Shown: piece by piece, positions 1 to 9,275 of the stretch
Numbering within the stretch: the first letter of the stretch is position 1
Layout of the letters: each line of letters begins with the position of its first letter
Assembly: GCF_000970685.1 (NCBI RefSeq)
Contig: NZ_LAJB01000002.1
Location: forward strand, 465,854-529,853
Direction of reading: 5' to 3'
Length of the DNA: 64,000 nucleotides
Source: Domibacillus indicus
GTDB lineage: Bacteria; Bacillota; Bacilli; Bacillales; Domibacillaceae
Made by a program: the position numbers and the translations under genes
The notes under the pieces: model-generated
Told to the model about the DNA's origin: nothing
What the model saw: only the letters and a program-made list of their open reading frames with translations
Database searches by the model: none

Positions 1-72
1 TGCCTTATCGGCTCGCGGGCTTAAGGACCAGGTCCATTACCGCCGGTCGGGAATTTCACCACGCCCCGAAGA
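1..72 (-). promoter_or_regulatory. FMN riboswitch (RFN element), cut by left edge
   Basis: Read on the minus strand, the stretch begins TCTTCGGGGC, continues GGTGAAATTCCCGACCGGCGG and then AGCCCGCGAGC. These are the conserved core blocks of the FMN-sensing RFN aptamer. The 3' part and the controlled gene lie outside the window. In B. subtilis the gene next to resE with such a leader is the riboflavin transporter gene ribU (fmnP/ypaA), so a riboflavin uptake gene is the likeliest target; a riboflavin biosynthesis operon is the alternative. The aptamer call is based directly on sequence, the target is inference. Confidence 0.93.
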
Positions 73-95
73 TGAAATGATTTAATTTGGCTTTT

Positions 96-125
96 ATTAT
101 CTCAAATACGAGAAAAAATTGTCAA
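96..125 (-). promoter_or_regulatory. SigA-type promoter for the FMN riboswitch transcript
   Basis: On the minus strand TTGACA (120-125) is followed after 18 bp by GATAAT (96-101). The aptamer starts about 25 bp further on. The -35 box overlaps the resE stop codon, so this transcription unit begins right at the end of resE. Confidence 0.7.
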
Positions 126-1903
126 GCCTGCATGCCTGGCAGTGTAAAGAAAAAGACGGTGCCGTGTCCCAGCCGACTTTGCACTTTAATAGTACCGCCG
201 TGTGCCTGGACAATGTTCTTGGCAATAGACAGACCAAGTCCGGTGCCGGCTCTTCCACGCGTCCTTGCTTTATCCGCTTTGTAAAACCTCTCAAAAACAA
301 AGGGAAGATCTTCTTCTGGAATCCCTGCTCCTGAATCTTCCACCTGGATCAAATGAACATCCTTTTTTATTTCATGAATAACCGTCACACGGCCATTTTC
401 GGGAGTGTGGCGCAGGGCATTATCAATTAAATTGGTCAGCACCTGCTCAATTCGGTCTTCGTCAATCGATACCATTGTTTCTGTGCCATTCGTTTTCGCT
501 GAAAGAAAAATGTTTTTTTCTTTCGCAAGACCCTGGAATTTATTTGTTACTCGCTGTAAAAATGGTTCAAGGATTGTATCCGTCTTATTTAGCGTAATAT
601 GGCCGGCCTGCATCCGTGCAAGATCCAGCAATTCATTCACAAGGCGTCCCATTCTCAGTGACTCTTCATGGATAATCTGAGCGATCTCTCGCTTTTCCTC
701 TTCCGTTGCTGCGATATCATCTACAATTGCTTCACTGTAGCCCTGCATCATTGAAATAGGCGTTCGCAGCTCATGAGAGACATTGGCTATAAAATCTTCG
801 CGCAGCTTATCAAGCCGCCGCTCTTCTGTCATATCGCGAACGACCGTAACCGCTCCCCGCACTGAATCAGCATTATAAAGCGGACTGACAATCATTACGT
901 AGGAACGCCCCTGCATCGTTAATTCGCCTTCCTGCTCTGTTTCGGTCTCGACCGCTGTTTTAAATAATTCCTGCAGGAGTGTTGGTGTTTCTTCCTGAGA
1001 ACGGCCTGCTTCTTTTTCAAAATTCCAGTCATGCAAAAACTGCCGGGCCGGCGGATTTGTAATCAGCACCGCGCCGCTCTGATCAAGCGTGATAACTCCA
1101 TCCGCCATGGAGCTCAGAATACTCGAGAGCTGCTCTTTTTCCTGGTTAAGCGCATGAATGTTTCCTTTTAACTGATACGCCATCCGGTTAAAAGATGTGG
1201 CCAGCGCCCCGATTTCATCGTTTGTTAAAATCGGCACCTTCGTATCAAAATTTCCTTGTGACAGTTCTGTAGCAGCTTCACGCATCGTACGGAGCGGCGC
1301 CGTTACACGCGTTGAAAGAAAAAAAGCAAAAACGGTCGTTAAAATAATGGCAATGCCAGCCGCAACCAGTATCAGCTTTGTCGTCTGCTCTGTTGTTTCT
1401 TTCATCACTTCAAGCGACTGATAAATAAAGACGGCCCCGTTTTCGCCGTTATTCATTTGAAACGGAACTCCTACAATAAACGCATTTTCATACCGGCTGT
1501 CTGCATCGCTGCCGGATCCTATACGGATTTCTGCCTCTACTTTTTTTTGGCTGCTGAAAACAGCGGACAGCTCAGGGCTCGACGTAATGGTTTCCTGGTC
1601 GATTTTCGCTTTCTCTTTTTCCAGAGGGGAAAAGTGAAAAAGCCGCTCATTTTCAGCAATGACAATATGAGCCGGATCATCCACCAGTTCCCAGGCGACT
1701 TCCAATCCTGTTGCTTCGTTTTCATGGTCTTCAATAACAGCGGCAATTTTTTCGGCTGTGTTTTCCAGCTGCTGCTCAACCTGTGAGATATGATAATTCT
1801 CAAAAAACTCTAATAGCAATATGGTTAAGAAAGCGAGCACAAAGGAAACGAGAAGCAGAATAGTAATCCACAGCTTCCCGACGACACTTCTCCACAGCTT
1901 CAT
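122..1903 (-). CDS. resE: Sensor histidine kinase ResE
   Basis: A 593-residue membrane histidine kinase that phosphorylates ResD when oxygen is low or nitric oxide is present, as known for B. subtilis ResE. It has a first membrane segment at about 10-32, an extracytoplasmic sensor region, a second membrane segment at about 176-198, a HAMP linker, a PAS-like domain from about 255, and the H box NVSHELRTP with phosphoacceptor His377. The N box NLIDNALRH and glycine boxes DSGAGI and GTGLGLSIAKN complete the ATPase domain. The start overlaps the resD stop by 4 bp (ATGA), so the two are translationally coupled. Length and order fit the family well. Confidence 0.96.
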   Translation of the reverse strand: MKLWRSVVGKLWITILLLVSFVLAFLTILLLEFFENYHISQVEQQLENTAEKIAAVIEDHENEATGLEVAWELVDDPAHIVIAENERLFHFSPLEKEKAKIDQETITSSPELSAVFSSQKKVEAEIRIGSGSDADSRYENAFIVGVPFQMNNGENGAVFIYQSLEVMKETTEQTTKLILVAAGIAIILTTVFAFFLSTRVTAPLRTMREAATELSQGNFDTKVPILTNDEIGALATSFNRMAYQLKGNIHALNQEKEQLSSILSSMADGVITLDQSGAVLITNPPARQFLHDWNFEKEAGRSQEETPTLLQELFKTAVETETEQEGELTMQGRSYVMIVSPLYNADSVRGAVTVVRDMTEERRLDKLREDFIANVSHELRTPISMMQGYSEAIVDDIAATEEEKREIAQIIHEESLRMGRLVNELLDLARMQAGHITLNKTDTILEPFLQRVTNKFQGLAKEKNIFLSAKTNGTETMVSIDEDRIEQVLTNLIDNALRHTPENGRVTVIHEIKKDVHLIQVEDSGAGIPEEDLPFVFERFYKADKARTRGRAGTGLGLSIAKNIVQAHGGTIKVQSRLGHGTVFFFTLPGMQA

Positions 1904-2616
1904 TCATTCCCGACCTCAAATTTATAGCCGACGCCCCAGACTGTTACAATCATTTTGGCTGCTTCCTCGGATACTTTGTTCAGTTTTTCGCGCAGCCGCT
2001 TTACATGTGTATCAACCGTGCGTAAATCACCGAAAAACTCATAATGCCAGACTTCTTTCAGCAGATGCTCCCGGTCAAACACTTTATCGGGCGCTTTTGC
2101 AAGAAAATAAAGAAGCTCATATTCCTTTGGCGTTAAATTGACTTCTTCGCCGTCCGCCGTGACCCGGTGGGCATCATTATCGATTGTCAGGTGATTGTAA
2201 ACAATCAAATCTTTTGACTTGGTATCCGTATGTAAATACGTTGTCGGGGAAGAACGCCGTAAAAGCGCTTTAACCCGCAGCACAACTTCGCGCGGACTAA
2301 ACGGCTTTACAATGTAATCATCTGTTCCAACTTCAAACCCCTGCACCCGGTTTGCTTCTTCTCCCTTGGCCGTCAGCATAATAACCGGCGTTGCCTTTGT
2401 AACCCGGAGCTCCCGGCAGACTTCAATGCCATCCTTGCCCGGCATCATTAAATCCAGCAAAATACAGTCATAATCCTTTTCAAGTGCTTTTTGAAGCGCT
2501 TCTTCCCCATCAGCCGCTTCGTCGATTACATAATTTTCCCGTTCTAAATACATCCGCAGCAAACGCCGGATGCGCTCTTCATCATCAACCACTAATATGC
2601 TCATTTCTTTTTCCAA
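1900..2616 (-). CDS. resD: Response regulator ResD (OmpR family)
   Basis: A 238-residue response regulator activating respiratory and anaerobic genes, including the resABC genes next door. The receiver domain has DDE near the N terminus and the phosphoacceptor Asp55 in LLDLMMPG, followed by a winged-helix DNA-binding domain with RTVDTHVKRLREKL. I chose the TTG at 2616 as start because GGGAGGG lies 6 bp upstream; the in-frame ATG at 2604 sits 18 bp from it, and longer reading frames run back into resC. This start gives an N terminus matching the length of B. subtilis ResD. Confidence 0.94.
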   Translation of the reverse strand: MEKEMSILVVDDEERIRRLLRMYLERENYVIDEAADGEEALQKALEKDYDCILLDLMMPGKDGIEVCRELRVTKATPVIMLTAKGEEANRVQGFEVGTDDYIVKPFSPREVVLRVKALLRRSSPTTYLHTDTKSKDLIVYNHLTIDNDAHRVTADGEEVNLTPKEYELLYFLAKAPDKVFDREHLLKEVWHYEFFGDLRTVDTHVKRLREKLNKVSEEAAKMIVTVWGVGYKFEVGNE

Positions 2617-2657
2617 AACATTCCCTCCCAATACGCCAATATCTCCTATTATAATAC

Positions 2658-2684
2658 AAAAAAAGAGCCCCGCCAAAGACGGGG
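2658..2684 (-). terminator. Intrinsic terminator between resC and resD
   Basis: Minus strand CCCCG, 7-nt loop, CGGGG, then CTCTTTTTTT. It lies just after the resC stop and before resD. It should end most resABC transcripts and leave some read-through into resDE, which in B. subtilis also has its own promoter. Confidence 0.75.
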
Positions 2685-2695
2685 AGAAGAATTTC

Positions 2696-3880
2696 TTATG
2701 CATAGGAATGCAGGCCTGCAATAACAAGGTTGACGGCCACTAAATTAAACATGATAATCCCAAAGCCGACAACAGCAAGCCAGGCTGATTTTTCACCATG
2801 CCATCCTCGTGACAGGCGCAGATGCAAGAAAGCTGCATAAAATAAAAAGGTAATAAGCGCCCAGACTTCTTTCGGATCCCAGCCCCAGAAGCGCGTCCAG
2901 GCAATCTGGGCCCAGATCATAGCGAAAATAAGCGCGCCAAGGGTAAATACCGGAAAGCCGATTAATACAGAGCGGTAGCCAATTTCATCGAGAAGATCCG
3001 AGCTGACATTCCGGACAAACGGCTGCAGCAGTGCAGCCACCCGTTTTCTCGTAAGCACCCGGATCAGTACATATAAAATGACGCCGCCAATCAAAGACCA
3101 CAAAACAGTGTTTAGTTTTTTCGCGTTTATAAAAGCCGGCATATCGGCAAGCGGCTCCATTTTTCCTTCTGTTAACAGGGTTCCTTCATGAGGGCCGACA
3201 AGAGCTGGAATCGTAAACTCCTGTTTTGCAGCGGCATCTTCTTTGTCAATATACTCAAACTCCGCTTTGTAATCCGCAAGCGAAAAGCCGCTTGTAATCA
3301 AAATAAATGCTACAACCGATACAATAAAAAACATGACTGCTTCAAGCCATTTGGTTTTTTTCGTACTGACTGACTGATCAATATTTTTCACCAGATAAAT
3401 CATGCCGGCAATAAAGCTGATGCCGAGTATGCCCTGCCCTGCCGCAGCAGTCGTTACATGAATGGCCAGCCAGTGGCTTTGCAGCGCTGGAATGAGCGGG
3501 CTGATTTCACTTGGAAACATGCTTGCATACGCAATAATAATAAGGGCAACCGGCAGGGCAAACAAGCCAAGTACAGCCGTTTTATAAATAAAGAAAATCA
3601 AAATAAAAGCGCCGACAATCATCATGCCAAAAAAAGTGGTAAATTCAAATAAATTGCTGACAGGAGCGTGCCCTGCTGCTGCCCATCTTGTAAAAAAGTA
3701 GCCCAGCTGCGCAGCAAACCCGATAAGCGTGACGATAATGCCAAGTTTGCCCCAGCGATTCAGCCCTTCCCCGTCACGAAGGCCTTTTTGGCGGATCGCA
3801 CCGCCAAAAAGAAACGTTGCCATCAGGTAAAAGAAAAATGCTGCTTCAAGCAGTGTGCTGCTTATGCCTGCTAAATCCAT
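2696..3880 (-). CDS. resC: Cytochrome c biogenesis protein ResC (CcsA family)
   Basis: A 394-residue polytopic membrane protein of the System II cytochrome c maturation pathway. With ResB it is thought to move haem across the membrane and attach it to apocytochrome c. The tryptophan-rich haem-handling motif [16 protein letters not shown] is at 323-338, and several membrane helices flank it, with conserved His residues (HVT near the middle, [10 protein letters not shown] after the motif). The ATG has GGGAGG about 10 bp upstream. It follows resB by 15 bp and belongs to the resABC transcription unit. Confidence 0.95.
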   Translation of the reverse strand: MDLAGISSTLLEAAFFFYLMATFLFGGAIRQKGLRDGEGLNRWGKLGIIVTLIGFAAQLGYFFTRWAAAGHAPVSNLFEFTTFFGMMIVGAFILIFFIYKTAVLGLFALPVALIIIAYASMFPSEISPLIPALQSHWLAIHVTTAAAGQGILGISFIAGMIYLVKNIDQSVSTKKTKWLEAVMFFIVSVVAFILITSGFSLADYKAEFEYIDKEDAAAKQEFTIPALVGPHEGTLLTEGKMEPLADMPAFINAKKLNTVLWSLIGGVILYVLIRVLTRKRVAALLQPFVRNVSSDLLDEIGYRSVLIGFPVFTLGALIFAMIWAQIAWTRFWGWDPKEVWALITFLFYAAFLHLRLSRGWHGEKSAWLAVVGFGIIMFNLVAVNLVIAGLHSYA

Positions 3881-3895
3881 GCTCCCATACCTCCC

Positions 3896-5512
3896 TTAAT
3901 CCTTTTGTCTGTCTTCTGGAACCGGAATGAATGTCTGGTCCAAAACAGACCCAATTTCCCTTTTTAAGCCGTGCCAATTTTTATTGGTGTGGCCTGCCAC
4001 ATAAATCTGGCCGTCTTTTTCCCGGATCCAGAGACGGCGATGATTCCAATATGATCCCTGAATAACACCAATCATAAAAATGATGCCGCCGGCCGCCAGA
4101 ATGGGGAGCGTCAAGTCCTTCCGAATGGTCAACGCCGATACATCACGGGTTTCCAGGTTTTTAAACGCCATTTTGTATTTTGTTTCACCGAGCGGCTCCA
4201 TCGTATTCTGGATTTGAGCAAAACTCATTTCTCCCTCCGGCGTTTCAGGAGTAATCATATTAAAAAGAAAAGCCGGGTTGTTTGGCAGCGGCGATTTTGA
4301 GATCGGTTCGCCAGATTCGCTGAACCCATCGAAATCCGGATAGAAGCCCCGGAGTTCCACTTTATAGCCGTTGCCTAGCTCATACGACTTTTCCTGATCA
4401 AACAGGTCGATCGTAATCTCGCCAAATTCCTCGCCCGTTTCTTTATTCGTTAAAGCAAATTGCATCGCTTTCATTTCATTCTGGCGGAAACTTGTCTGAT
4501 AAACAGCAAAGTTATCAAACTTCATTGGCTGATTGACTTGAATAGAATCTTCCTGCACTTTTGCCAGGTCCGGTTTTGCTCCAGGCAGTTCATTGTTTTC
4601 ATCCCGGTACAGGACCGCATCAGTCTGGTAATTTTTCGCCACAGTCCCAACCCGGTCAATCGCTTCATTAAACACTTCCGGGTCTTCCCCTGCCTCATAG
4701 TTTTCGAGTGTAAACCCGTTATTTTTCATATAATAAGCGCCATTGGTGCCGGGAACCTGCAGTGTCTCCCCTTCCCGAATCCAGAGCAGCTCATCTATAT
4801 ACATTCCGGGAACGGAACGAAGAAGCGCGCCAAACAGGAAAATAATCAGCCCGACATGATTTACATATGGACCCCATCTGGTAAAGCGGTTTTTCTCGGC
4901 CAGCAGAGCGCCGTTTTCCACCCGGACTTTGTATCGCTTTTTCGCCAGTTCTTCTTTCACTCTCTCAATCTCGGAATCGTGCAGCGCACCTTTTTGCTCC
5001 GCAAACAGCCGCTGCTTTTTCATAAATGATTCATGCCGTTCCACACGCTGGTTTTTCAGCGCCCGGTACAGCGGAACAAACCGGTCAAGGCTGGCAATAA
5101 CAAGAGACACGCCAAGAGCTGCAATAAGCGCGCTGAACCAGACAGAATTATATAGATCATGAAATCCGATCATATAATAAATTTTTCCGAAGGTTCCATA
5201 TACATCTTCATAGTAAGTTTCAGCAGGCACATTTGAGGGAATATAAAACTCCTGCGGCAAAATCGTGCCAAATGAAGCAGCAACAAGCAGCAAAACGATA
5301 ATCCAAATGCCGACCTTTACCGAGGAAAAGAAATTCCACACCTTATCTATGATTGTTTTATTGTACGTTTGTGAGCGGCGCGCACTTCCTTCATAACGCA
5401 TATCGGCAAGCTTTTCTTTTTTCGCTTTTTCCGTCAGCGCCCGTCCGCACGATTCACAAAGAACCGTGCCGTTAGGATTTACGTGACCGCATTCGCATTT
5501 CACTTTCCCCAT
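3896..5512 (-). CDS. resB: Cytochrome c biogenesis protein ResB
   Basis: A 538-residue membrane protein, partner of ResC in haem delivery to apocytochromes. It begins with a small zinc-ribbon-like Cys cluster (CECGH then CESCGR, residues 6-23), then a membrane segment around 75-95, another near 125-145, one near 215-235, a large extracytoplasmic domain, and a final membrane segment near 470-490. This is the usual ResB plan. The ATG has GGGAG 7 bp upstream and follows the resA stop by 13 bp. Confidence 0.94.
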   Translation of the reverse strand: MGKVKCECGHVNPNGTVLCESCGRALTEKAKKEKLADMRYEGSARRSQTYNKTIIDKVWNFFSSVKVGIWIIVLLLVAASFGTILPQEFYIPSNVPAETYYEDVYGTFGKIYYMIGFHDLYNSVWFSALIAALGVSLVIASLDRFVPLYRALKNQRVERHESFMKKQRLFAEQKGALHDSEIERVKEELAKKRYKVRVENGALLAEKNRFTRWGPYVNHVGLIIFLFGALLRSVPGMYIDELLWIREGETLQVPGTNGAYYMKNNGFTLENYEAGEDPEVFNEAIDRVGTVAKNYQTDAVLYRDENNELPGAKPDLAKVQEDSIQVNQPMKFDNFAVYQTSFRQNEMKAMQFALTNKETGEEFGEITIDLFDQEKSYELGNGYKVELRGFYPDFDGFSESGEPISKSPLPNNPAFLFNMITPETPEGEMSFAQIQNTMEPLGETKYKMAFKNLETRDVSALTIRKDLTLPILAAGGIIFMIGVIQGSYWNHRRLWIREKDGQIYVAGHTNKNWHGLKREIGSVLDQTFIPVPEDRQKD

Positions 5513-5525
5513 ACGAAAACTCCCT

Positions 5526-6062
5526 TTATGATGATGGTCTTACCCGTTCAAACAACGCCCGTACCTGTTCTTCCTGGACCAGGCCGCCGATAACAATTTG
5601 CTCGATCGTCCCATCCGGCTTAATCATAAATGTTGTTGGAAGCGGGTCAACCCCGTACGTATCCATCACTTCTTTTCCTGAATCCAGTCCGATCGGAAAC
5701 GTCAGCCCGTACTGTTCGGCAAAGTTGTTCACCTGAAATTCCGACTCACCAACATTGACGGCTAAAATTTCCACTTCACCTTCGTATTCGGCCGCCAGTT
5801 TTTCCATATGCGGCATTTCTTTTTTACACGGTTCACACCATGTGCCCCAGAAGTTCAGGAAAACTCCTTTTCCTTCATAATCCGAAAGCTGATGCGTTTC
5901 TCCGTTTAAATCCGTCAAAACAAAGTCCGGTGCTTTGTCCCCGGCTTCAAGGGTGCCGCGGGACTCTTTAGTCACATTTGTGTACAGTGCATAAACAACA
6001 AGTCCGGCCAGCACTGCTAAAATAGCGGTCCGCATATAAAATCTTTTCTTCTTTTTCTCCAT
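5526..6062 (-). CDS. resA: Thiol-disulfide oxidoreductase ResA
   Basis: A 178-residue membrane-anchored thioredoxin-fold protein that keeps the CXXCH cysteines of apocytochrome c reduced so that haem can attach. An N-terminal anchor (about 9-28) is followed by the thioredoxin domain with the active site FWGTWCEPCKKE, Cys76 and Cys79. The CEPC spacer is that of B. subtilis ResA. First gene of resABC; start codon has GGAGG with a 7-bp gap. Confidence 0.96.
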   Translation of the reverse strand: MEKKKKRFYMRTAILAVLAGLVVYALYTNVTKESRGTLEAGDKAPDFVLTDLNGETHQLSDYEGKGVFLNFWGTWCEPCKKEMPHMEKLAAEYEGEVEILAVNVGESEFQVNNFAEQYGLTFPIGLDSGKEVMDTYGVDPLPTTFMIKPDGTIEQIVIGGLVQEEQVRALFERVRPSS

Positions 6063-6119
6063 CCTTCATCCTCCAGACCTGCTCCCTTTTAAAAACAGGC
6101 ATGTGTCAAAACTACGTAC

Positions 6120-6148
6120 ATTATATCATTTCTCCCGGTGCCTTATCC
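6120..6148 (-). promoter_or_regulatory. Candidate resA promoter with poor -35 box
   Basis: Minus strand TATAAT at 6120-6125 lies about 60 bp before resA. The hexamer 17 bp upstream (GGATAA) is a poor -35, which would fit an activator-dependent promoter; in B. subtilis this gene is switched on by ResD. The activator link is inference. Confidence 0.4.
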
Positions 6149-6175
6149 GGGTCTTTAATGTGACATTTTTATGAC

Positions 6176-6907
6176 TTAACGCAAGGATCCCGTTTCTGCC
6201 AGCGTCCGCAGCTGCTTTATTTCATGAGCTGTCAGCTCCCGGTATTCGCCTGCATTCAAGCCATTCAGCGTTAAATGCGCAAAGCGGTCGCGGCGCAGCT
6301 TTTGAACCGGGTGCCCGATCGCTTCAAACATGCGGCGTACCTGGCGGTTGCGGCCTTCGTGAATCGTAATTTCAAGCAAAGAGCGGTTTTTCTTTCGGTC
6401 AATCGACAATTCCTTGATTTTGGCCGGTGCTGTCATGCCGTCTTCAAGCTTAATGCCGGATGCAAGCTTCTTCAACAGGTGGCGCTGCACAATCCCTTCT
6501 GTTTTCGCAATATACGTTTTATCCATCTCATAGCGCGGGTGAGTCATTAAGTTGGCAAATTCACCGTCATTGGTTAAAAGAAGAAGGCCGGATGTATCAT
6601 AGTCAAGCCGTCCAACCGGGAAAATGCGCTCTTCCACTTCCGGAAAAAAGTCTACGACGGTTTTCCTTCCTTTATCATCTGTAACAGCAGAAATAACGCC
6701 GCGGGGCTTGTAAAACAAATAATATACCTTTCGTTCCCTTTCAAGCGGCACTCCTTCTACACGGACATCATCATGCAGCCCAACTTTTGTGCCAAGCTCC
6801 GTCACTTTTTTTCCGTTGACAGTAACTTTCCCTTCCTGAATAAGCTGCTCTGCTTTTCTGCGTGATGCAATTCCTGCCTGAGCAATCACTTTTTGCAATC
6901 GTTCCAT
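6176..6907 (-). CDS. rluB: 23S rRNA pseudouridine synthase RluB
   Basis: A 243-residue pseudouridine synthase of the RsuA/RluB group, expected to modify helix 89 of 23S rRNA (YpuL in B. subtilis). An S4 RNA-binding domain occupies about 2-60, and the catalytic domain has GRLDYDTSGLLLLTNDG with the nucleophile Asp102, then the RNRQVRRM motif. The ATG has AGAGGTG upstream. It sits between spmB and resA and is separated from both by signals, so it is probably its own unit. Confidence 0.95.
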   Translation of the reverse strand: MERLQKVIAQAGIASRRKAEQLIQEGKVTVNGKKVTELGTKVGLHDDVRVEGVPLERERKVYYLFYKPRGVISAVTDDKGRKTVVDFFPEVEERIFPVGRLDYDTSGLLLLTNDGEFANLMTHPRYEMDKTYIAKTEGIVQRHLLKKLASGIKLEDGMTAPAKIKELSIDRKKNRSLLEITIHEGRNRQVRRMFEAIGHPVQKLRRDRFAHLTLNGLNAGEYRELTAHEIKQLRTLAETGSLR

Positions 6908-7006
6908 CTATTTCACCTCTAAAGTTGTTCTTTCATCCATTAAGCATTATGGCACAAATATTGAAAAAGGAAAAGAAAACAAAGAAATTGTGTCCCGCTG
7001 CCCCCA

Positions 7007-7034
7007 ATAAAAAAACCCGGCTGTAAAAGCCAGG
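7007..7034 (-). terminator. Terminator downstream of the dacB-spmA-spmB unit
   Basis: Minus strand CCTGGCT, 5-nt loop, AGCCGGG, followed by TTTTTTTATT. Seven base pairs with one wobble. It lies about 100 bp after the spmB stop. Confidence 0.75.
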
Positions 7035-7129
7035 CTGCCGTTTGCAGACACATAAACCATTTGCTGATGAAAAGAATGCACCAGCATACCTCTGTTTTTA
7101 TAGAAGAAAATACAAGATACAGCCTGAAA

Positions 7130-7148
7130 CCTGGCTACAAAAGCCAGG
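7130..7148 (-). repeat. Inverted repeat spanning the spmB stop codon
   Basis: CCTGGCT-acaaa-AGCCAGG, a perfect 7-bp inverted repeat whose arm includes the spmB stop codon. It resembles the real terminator about 110 bp downstream (CCTGGCT...AGCCGGG) but has only a short T tract on the minus strand. It may be an older or auxiliary end signal. Confidence 0.6.
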
Positions 7149-7644
7149 AGGCTGCAATGACGGAAAAAAGAAAAGCTGCCGCATCCGCCATCAACCCAAT
7201 CTTCAAGGCGTCTCCGGTTTTTTTAATGCCGGCCGCACCAAAATAAACTGCGAGAACATAAAGCGTCGTATCAGTACTGCCCTGCATAATAGCCGCCAGT
7301 TTGGCTATATAAGAGTCCGGGCCGTGCTCCTGCATTAATTGGTCCAGCATTGCGAGCGTCGCGGAGCCGGAAATGGGCCGGATCAGCGCGAGCGGGGCCA
7401 CCTCCGCCGGAATGCCGAATAAAGACAGAACCGGAGCCGCCCAGGAGGCGAGTTCTGCTGCGGCGCCCGATGCGCGAAACACCGCCACAGCGGCCATCAT
7501 GATCACCAGGTGCGGTACAATCGCAACCCACGTTTGTATTCCTTCCTTTGCCCCGTCCGTCAGTGTTTCGTAAATATTCACTTTTTTGTAAAGCCCAATT
7601 GCAATCACAGCGGCAATGATAACCGGCATCAGCCAAACTGCCAT
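7135..7644 (-). CDS. spmB: Spore maturation protein B
   Basis: A 169-residue polytopic membrane protein of the nucleoside-recognition (Gate) family. With SpmA it is needed for full spore core dehydration in B. subtilis. Family features include the IVPHLV segment, PEVLPLA-like AEVAPLALIRPISGSA, and MQGSTDTTLYVLAVYFGA. It overlaps spmA by one base (TAATG), so translation is coupled. Full length compared with the family. Confidence 0.95.
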   Translation of the reverse strand: MAVWLMPVIIAAVIAIGLYKKVNIYETLTDGAKEGIQTWVAIVPHLVIMMAAVAVFRASGAAAELASWAAPVLSLFGIPAEVAPLALIRPISGSATLAMLDQLMQEHGPDSYIAKLAAIMQGSTDTTLYVLAVYFGAAGIKKTGDALKIGLMADAAAFLFSVIAASWLL

Positions 7645-8225
7645 TATTGTCTCCTCTTGTAGGCGTAATAGCGGTCAATTAAAACAGCAAAAACGGAAGA
7701 CATCACTGTAGCAAACAGCGCCGGCATCACAATATCTGTTGGATTTGATGCACCGTGCTTTACACCAATCGCGATCACGGTTGTCGGAATCAGCGTGATT
7801 GCCGCTGTGTTCAAAGCAAGAAACGTGATCATCGAGCGGCTCGCTGTGTCCCGGTCCCCATTCAGCTTTTTTAGTTCGCGCATCGTTTTCAGGCCGATTG
7901 GCGTAGCCGCATTGCCAAGCCCAAAAAAATTGGCCGCCATATTTGAGGCGATATAGCCAAATACAGGATGGCCGGGCGGTATTTCAGGAAAAAGGCGTCC
8001 CAGCAGCGGCTGAACAGCGTTTGCAAGTGCTTTAACGATCCCGGCTCCTTCCGCCGTCTTCATCACCCCTGTCCAAAACAGGAGAATGCCGGCGAGTGAG
8101 ATCGCCAGCTGTATGGACTGCTCCATCGACTGAAAAAGAGCTTCATTTACGTCTGCCATTGTTCCATTTGCAGCCGCAAAAAGAAAGCCGCTCAGCATTA
8201 AAAAAGCAAACACCACGCTTACCAT
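7644..8225 (-). CDS. spmA: Spore maturation protein A
   Basis: A 193-residue membrane protein, partner of SpmB. Family motifs include FPEIPPGHP, NMAANFFGLGNAATPIG and NTAAITLIPTTVIA. The start chosen is the ATG at 8225, with AAGGAG 8 bp upstream; a longer frame reaches 8321 but lies inside dacB and lacks a ribosome site. The start overlaps the dacB stop by 7 bp, matching the dacB-spmA-spmB sporulation operon known from B. subtilis. Confidence 0.94.
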   Translation of the reverse strand: MVSVVFAFLMLSGFLFAAANGTMADVNEALFQSMEQSIQLAISLAGILLFWTGVMKTAEGAGIVKALANAVQPLLGRLFPEIPPGHPVFGYIASNMAANFFGLGNAATPIGLKTMRELKKLNGDRDTASRSMITFLALNTAAITLIPTTVIAIGVKHGASNPTDIVMPALFATVMSSVFAVLIDRYYAYKRRQ

Positions 8226-9271
8226 ATCATCAGCTCCTTTTTGAGTTTCGTCCAAAAAGAGGGCGGACTGCTTTTCGATCGATAAACGGGTGTCGATACT
8301 TGTTTTTCTTTCCCAATCCATAATTCAGCTGTTCCTTTTTTATCCGGGCCCAGCACTACCCGAAGATACGCCGATTTTTTTTCTTTATCTGTCATCGGGT
8401 ACCGTACCAGCTTCTTGGCGTAAAAAAGCTCTTCTTCTCCCGGCACAGTAAAAGGTGTTTTTCCTACAATGACCGCTTTTTTATAAGAAGAAAAAGCATA
8501 GCTGAAAAGAGACGTATGATCGAGCCAGTCATCCGGCGCATTCAGCGTAACCGCCACGACTTCCATTCCATTTTCTTCAGCGGTTGTAACGAGCGTCCGG
8601 CCTGATTTTTTCGTAAAACCCGTTTTTCCACCTGTAATAATGCCTCCGTTCCGGACGAGGCGGTGCTTATTTTCCCACACACGAACCGGCTTGCTTTTCG
8701 TTTTATAAACGCTTGTTGAAACAATTTTGCGGAAGGTTTTATTTTTCATTGCCTCTGATGTTAAAAGAGCCATATCATAAGCGCTTGAATAATGAGCCGG
8801 ATCATCAAGCCCGTGCGGATTCATAAAAGATGTGTTGCGCATGCCAAGTTTTTTTGCTCTTTCATTCATTAAAACGGCGAATTTTTCCGTTGACCCGGCA
8901 ACCTGCTCACTAATGGCGATCGCTGCATCGTTTCCAGACCGAAGCATTAATCCATAAACAAGCTCCTCCAGAGTCAGCTTGTCCCCTTTTTCCAGGTAAA
9001 GGCTGGACCCTTCTATTTGACGGGCACGGTCACTAACCGCAGCCGTTTCATTCAGCCGGCCGGACTCAACAGCAAGAAGTGCAGTCATAATTTTTGTAAT
9101 ACTTGCAATCGGTCGGCGTGCATGGGCATCTTTCTGGGCCAGAACACGGCCGCTTTCCATTTCCATCAGCACAGCCTGCTGGGCTGAGAGAGACGGTTCT
9201 GCTTTTGCAGCCGACGGCATTGCGGCTATCCCGAGGAGCAGGATTAAAGCGAACAGCCAGCTCTTTTTCAT
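8219..9271 (-). CDS. dacB: D-alanyl-D-alanine carboxypeptidase DacB (PBP5*)
   Basis: A 350-residue low-molecular-weight penicillin-binding protein that trims cortex peptidoglycan cross-linking during sporulation. A signal peptide ends around residue 24 (AKA-E), and the active-site motifs are SITK (Ser57), SGN in RSGNDAAIA and KTG in GGKTGFTKKSGR. A C-terminal beta-rich domain and amphipathic tail follow. AAAGGAG lies 7-8 bp before the ATG. In B. subtilis the gene is SigE-dependent; see the leader hairpin entry for a matching signal. Confidence 0.95.
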   Translation of the reverse strand: MKKSWLFALILLLGIAAMPSAAKAEPSLSAQQAVLMEMESGRVLAQKDAHARRPIASITKIMTALLAVESGRLNETAAVSDRARQIEGSSLYLEKGDKLTLEELVYGLMLRSGNDAAIAISEQVAGSTEKFAVLMNERAKKLGMRNTSFMNPHGLDDPAHYSSAYDMALLTSEAMKNKTFRKIVSTSVYKTKSKPVRVWENKHRLVRNGGIITGGKTGFTKKSGRTLVTTAEENGMEVVAVTLNAPDDWLDHTSLFSYAFSSYKKAVIVGKTPFTVPGEEELFYAKKLVRYPMTDKEKKSAYLRVVLGPDKKGTAELWIGKEKQVSTPVYRSKSSPPSFWTKLKKELMIW

Positions 9272-9275
9272 CAGT

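Noticed and set aside
4460-5029. 189-residue plus-strand frame inside resB
   Set aside because: Antisense shadow of a well-supported membrane protein gene; no start signal or domain.
6134-6151. CCCGG/CCGGG hairpin behind rluB as a terminator
   Set aside because: Only five pairs and no T tract in the rluB direction.
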